Below, piece after piece: positions 12,415 through 14,603 of a stretch of DNA of 14,603 bases. Every line of letters starts with the position of its first letter. Within the stretch, counting starts at the first letter, position 1. The stretch comes from Phycisphaerales bacterium (lineage in GTDB: Bacteria > Planctomycetota > Phycisphaerae > Phycisphaerales > UBA1924): contig JAGVLZ010000091.1 of the NCBI GenBank assembly GCA_020054055.1, positions 1 through 14,603 on the forward strand, in the 5' to 3' direction. The notes below the pieces were generated by a model, which saw only the letters and a list, made by a program, of their open reading frames with translations, was not told the origin of the DNA and searched no databases. The position numbers and the translations under genes were made by a program.

Positions 12415-13848
12415 TCACTTCGACATCCGCGCGAACTCGTCGATGAGTCGGGTGTGCGTCCTGAGACCGAGACGGAGGCAGGAGAGTTCGAACTTTTCGT
12501 TGGGCGAGTGGATGCGGTCGTCGTCGAGGCCGAAGCCGACGAGGAGGGTGTCGAGCCCGAGTTTGTTTTTGAGCATCCCGACGACGGGGATGGACCCGCC
12601 GCTCTTGATGAGGTCGGGCTTCGAGCCGGTGACTTTCTCGCAGGCGCGCGTGGCGGCGGCGAGGTAGGGGGAGTCGATCGAGACGTTTCCGGCGAAGCCG
12701 CTGCTGAAGGTGCGGAAGTCCCATCGGCATCCGGGCGGCGTGCGTGCATCGAGCCACTGCTTGAAAAGTCGCTCGATGTCTTTCGGGTCCTGATTGGCGA
12801 CGAGGCGGAAAGAGACTTTCGCGCCGGCGAAGGAGGGGATGACGGTTTTGGATCCGGGTCCCATATAGCCGCCCCAGATGCCGTTGATCTCGGCGGTGGG
12901 TCGGGCCCATTCGCGTTCGGTGGCGGTCCAGCCTGCTTCGCCGATGTTTGCCTCGGGGCCGAGGCCGATCTTTTTGAGCGCGGCGTTGGCGTCGAAGGGG
13001 AGTTTGCGCCACGCTTCGCGCTCGGCGGGTGTGGGTTCGAGGGCTTTGTCGTAGAAGCCGGGGATGGTGACGTGGCGGTTCGAGTCCCAGAGTTGCGCGA
13101 GGACTTTCGTGAGTTCGTTCGCGGGGTTGGGGCAGCGTCCTCCCCAAAGGCCGCTGTGGAGGTCCTGGTCGGGGCCTTGGAGGATGACCTCGGTGTAGCA
13201 GAGGCCGCGGACGCCGTAGGTGATGGCGGGGTGGTTTCGCTGGAGCATTCCGGTGTCGCTGATGACGCAGACGTCGGACTTCTTGAGTTCCTCGGCGTGC
13301 TGGTCGACGTATGCGTAGAGGTTTTTGCTGCCCATTTCTTCTTCGCCCTCGATGAGGACGGAGAGTTTGATCGGGATCGAGCCGGTGGTTTCTTTCCACG
13401 CGATGAGCGATTCGAGGAAGGTGATGACCTGCCCCTTGTCGTCCACGGCTCCGCGGGCGACGATGCGCTCGCCGACCCCCCCGGAATCGCCCTTGGCGGG
13501 TTGGATGACCGGCTCGAAGGGGGGGCTTTCCCAGAGTTCGATGGGGTCGACGGGCTGGACGTCGTAGTGGCCGTAGAAGAGGACGTGGGGGCCTTTGTAG
13601 TTCGCTGGCCCCGGGTGGTGGGCCCAGACGACGGGGTGGCCGGGCTTTTCCTTCGTTCCGGTTTCGCGGAGTTCGGCGGTGAGTCCGGCGAGACGCAGGC
13701 GGGCGGCGCACCACTCTCCGGCGCGGCGGACATCGGGGATGTGCTTCGGATCGGTGCTGATGCTGGGGATGCGGAGCCACTCGATCAGACGGTCGATGAC
13801 GGCTTTTTCGTTCTTTTGCAGGTGCTCGAGGGCGCGTTCGACGGCCAT
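12415..13848 (-). CDS. M20-family metallopeptidase (dipeptidase)
   Basis: A 477-residue enzyme of the M20/M25/M40 family, close in layout to carnosinase-like dipeptidases, and of normal length. All metal ligands and catalytic residues are visible: YGHYDVQP (H94, D96), ARGAVDDKG (D136 bridging), IEGEEEMGS (E169 general base, E170 ligand), SDTGML (D198) and RIHSPNE (H447). The dimerisation domain (about 215-380) includes DLHSGLWGG (H231) and the substrate-pocket segment INGIWGGYMGPGSKTVIPSF. There is no signal peptide, so it probably trims dipeptides in the cytoplasm; exact substrate is not predictable. The ATG at 13846-13848 has GGAG seven bases upstream, a normal ribosome binding site. A -10-like TACACT lies 22 bases upstream. 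It is divergent from nuoA, 72 bp away. Confidence 0.95.
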   Translation of the reverse strand: MAVERALEHLQKNEKAVIDRLIEWLRIPSISTDPKHIPDVRRAGEWCAARLRLAGLTAELRETGTKEKPGHPVVWAHHPGPANYKGPHVLFYGHYDVQPVDPIELWESPPFEPVIQPAKGDSGGVGERIVARGAVDDKGQVITFLESLIAWKETTGSIPIKLSVLIEGEEEMGSKNLYAYVDQHAEELKKSDVCVISDTGMLQRNHPAITYGVRGLCYTEVILQGPDQDLHSGLWGGRCPNPANELTKVLAQLWDSNRHVTIPGFYDKALEPTPAEREAWRKLPFDANAALKKIGLGPEANIGEAGWTATEREWARPTAEINGIWGGYMGPGSKTVIPSFAGAKVSFRLVANQDPKDIERLFKQWLDARTPPGCRWDFRTFSSGFAGNVSIDSPYLAAATRACEKVTGSKPDLIKSGGSIPVVGMLKNKLGLDTLLVGFGLDDDRIHSPNEKFELSCLRLGLRTHTRLIDEFARMSK

Positions 13849-13870
13849 GGGGTTGCTCCGGGGTGGGGAG

Positions 13871-13876
13871 AGTGTA
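13871..13876 (-). promoter_or_regulatory. -10-like box for the M20 peptidase gene
   Basis: TACACT on the minus strand lies 22 bases before the ATG at 13848, so the transcript would have a short leader carrying GGAG (13856-13859). This contrasts with the leaderless layout of several neighbours. The -35 is weak. Confidence 0.3.
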
Positions 13877-13906
13877 GTGAAAGGGGTCGGGCGGACGGCG
13901 TTGCGT

Positions 13907-13912
13907 TACTAT
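13907..13912 (+). promoter_or_regulatory. -10-like box directly before nuoA
   Basis: TACTAT on the plus strand ends eight bases before the nuoA ATG. No Shine-Dalgarno site is present between them. Transcription would begin at or next to the start codon. No -35 hexamer is evident in the GC-rich upstream spacer. Confidence 0.35.
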
Positions 13913-13920
13913 GTCCGGTC

Positions 13921-14325
13921 ATGTCAGTTCCCGGAATAGTCGCGACGGTTGATCTTGAGGGGTACGTCCCGATCCTGCTGCTGCTGGTGATGGCGGTGGG
14001 GTTCGCGGTGGTGAACATTGTTGCCACGCTGGTGATCGGGCCGCAGCGCGACGGCGGCGTGAAGAGCATGACGTACGAATCGGGGATGAACCCGTTCGGC
14101 AGCGCGCGGAAGCGGTTCAATGTCCGGTTCTACATCATCGCGATGACGTTTCTGGTGTTCGACATCGAGGTGATTTTTCTGTACCCGTGGGCGGCGACGT
14201 ACGCGAACATCGATCCGAGCACGCCGGAGGGCGGAGTATTTCTCGGGCGGGTTCTGTTCTTCATGGCGACGACGGTGATCGCGTATGTGTACGGGTATCG
14301 CAAGGGGGTGTTCAGGTTTGACTGA
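13921..14325 (+). CDS. nuoA: NADH-quinone oxidoreductase subunit A
   Basis: A 134-residue complex I membrane subunit of typical length. It has three membrane helices (about 15-39, 68-90 and 106-127). The conserved loop after helix one reads MTYESGMNPFGSARKRF. The family pattern VRFYIIAMTFLVFDIEVIFLYPW (68-90, shown in part) keeps the acidic D81 and E83. The loop has Ser where Escherichia coli and mitochondrial members carry Cys (YESG, not YECG); I recall this form from cyanobacterial NdhC-type subunits. NuoA helps form the quinone chamber and proton path. The ATG at 13921 has no Shine-Dalgarno site. The next gene on the strand is a DUF2752-type protein, not nuoB, so nuoA is separated from the usual operon order, at least within this window. 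Confidence 0.95.
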   Translation: MSVPGIVATVDLEGYVPILLLLVMAVGFAVVNIVATLVIGPQRDGGVKSMTYESGMNPFGSARKRFNVRFYIIAMTFLVFDIEVIFLYPWAATYANIDPSTPEGGVFLGRVLFFMATTVIAYVYGYRKGVFRFD

Positions 14326-14338
14326 CGGGGGAGGCACT

Positions 14339-14407
14339 GGGCAATAGGCAATAGGCACCAGCGAAGACACATCCGACCATTGCCTCGTGCCTGCTGCCAA
14401 GTGCCTA
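14339..14407. repeat. Heptad GGCA inverted repeat between nuoA and the DUF2752-type gene
   Basis: The left arm is three 7-base units (GGGCAAT, AGGCAAT, AGGCACC; 14339-14359). The right arm is four 7-base units in inverted form (TTGCCTC, GTGCCTG, CTGCCAA, GTGCCTA; 14380-14407). About 20 bases separate them. The arms are imperfectly complementary and could form a long stem-loop in RNA from the plus strand. The right arm contains both candidate start codons of the downstream gene. Confidence 0.65.
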
Positions 14408-14603
14408 CGACCTTTGATCGCGCGGTTGCTTCCGTCGTCGCGAGCGCGTTGCTCGCGGTGCTGGCGGTGGCGGCGTGGCTGACGCCTTCGCCGGCGGGAT
14501 TCGGGACGCACGAGCAACTGGCGCTTCGGCCTGGGGCCGGGCTTCAGACCTGCACCTGGGTGGCGCTGACGGGGAAGCCCTGCCCGACGTGCGGGATGAC
14601 GAC
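14401..14603 (+). CDS. DUF2752-type membrane protein, N-terminal part
   Basis: The first 67 residues are present before the window ends. Residues 8-28 form a membrane helix (AVASVVASALLAVLAVAAWL). The motif KPCPTCGMT (59-67), with Cys 61 and Cys 64, is the hallmark of the DUF2752 family, small three-helix membrane proteins of unknown function with a CxxCGxT signature. The start is uncertain: GTG at 14401 or an in-frame TTG at 14380, both inside a heptad repeat and both without a Shine-Dalgarno site. It follows nuoA by 75 bp on the same strand, so it may be co-transcribed, subject to the stem-loop between them. The family call rests on the CPTCGMT motif and the hydrophobic N-terminus; the missing C-terminus could not be checked. 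Confidence 0.78.
   Translation, partial: MPTTFDRAVASVVASALLAVLAVAAWLTPSPAGFGTHEQLALRPGAGLQTCTWVALTGKPCPTCGMT

Noticed and set aside
12120..13733. Upstream extension of the 831-residue membrane protein to a much longer frame
   Set aside because: The extra part is antisense to the M20 peptidase and overlaps the 78-residue protein; it is Ser/Pro/Arg-rich, and a proper signal peptide begins at 12119.
12367..13920. Extension of nuoA upstream to 12367
   Set aside because: The frame is open but is antisense of the peptidase. NuoA homologues start near the ATG at 13921.

Overview
The window is GC-rich bacterial DNA with dense, mostly minus-strand genes and short spacers. The gene content suggests a Gram-negative-type environmental bacterium. 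Large secreted or membrane proteins of unknown function, weak use of Shine-Dalgarno sites, GTG starts, low-complexity intergenic repeats and a YESG-type NuoA together make Planctomycetota (Phycisphaerae-like) my best guess. That placement is inference: there is no rRNA or marker tree behind it. I see no rRNA, tRNA, CRISPR array, transposase or phage gene.

Layout. Positions 1-211 (minus) hold the N-terminus of a secreted protein cut by the window edge, preceded by a sigma70-like promoter. A gene-free stretch of about 720 bp follows. From 932 to 5696 (minus) lies a DNA-maintenance block: PolX, a small alpha-helical protein overlapping an XRE-type regulator, and RecG. From 5802 to 8117 (minus) lies a two-component pair, a soluble histidine kinase and an NtrC-type sigma54 activator. 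A gene-free stretch at 8118-8592 carries a tandem 84-bp structured repeat. From 8593 to 12119 (minus) an ABC ATPase follows an 831-residue signal-peptide/two-TM protein of unknown function. Plus-strand genes are a 78-residue membrane/coiled-coil protein (12174-12410), NADH-quinone oxidoreductase subunit A (13921-14325) and a truncated DUF2752-type protein (14401 to the end). An M20 metallopeptidase (12415-13848, minus) lies between the first two.

How it works together. RecG (fork and Holliday-junction remodelling) and PolX (gap filling and end trimming) are both repair enzymes, with a small regulator of unknown targets between them. The kinase-regulator pair should drive sigma54 promoters elsewhere; I found no convincing -24/-12 site here. 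The ABC ATPase and the 831-residue membrane protein probably act together at the envelope.

The least ordinary signals are non-coding. Several operon-first genes have a TANNNT-like box only 7-9 nt before the start codon, which predicts leaderless mRNAs. There are three families of intergenic repeats: the 84-bp hairpin repeat, GGTTC-rich tracts, and a heptad GGCA inverted repeat. A 13-base perfect complement of the consensus 16S rRNA tail sits downstream of polX. I do not see an obvious new defence or mobile system.
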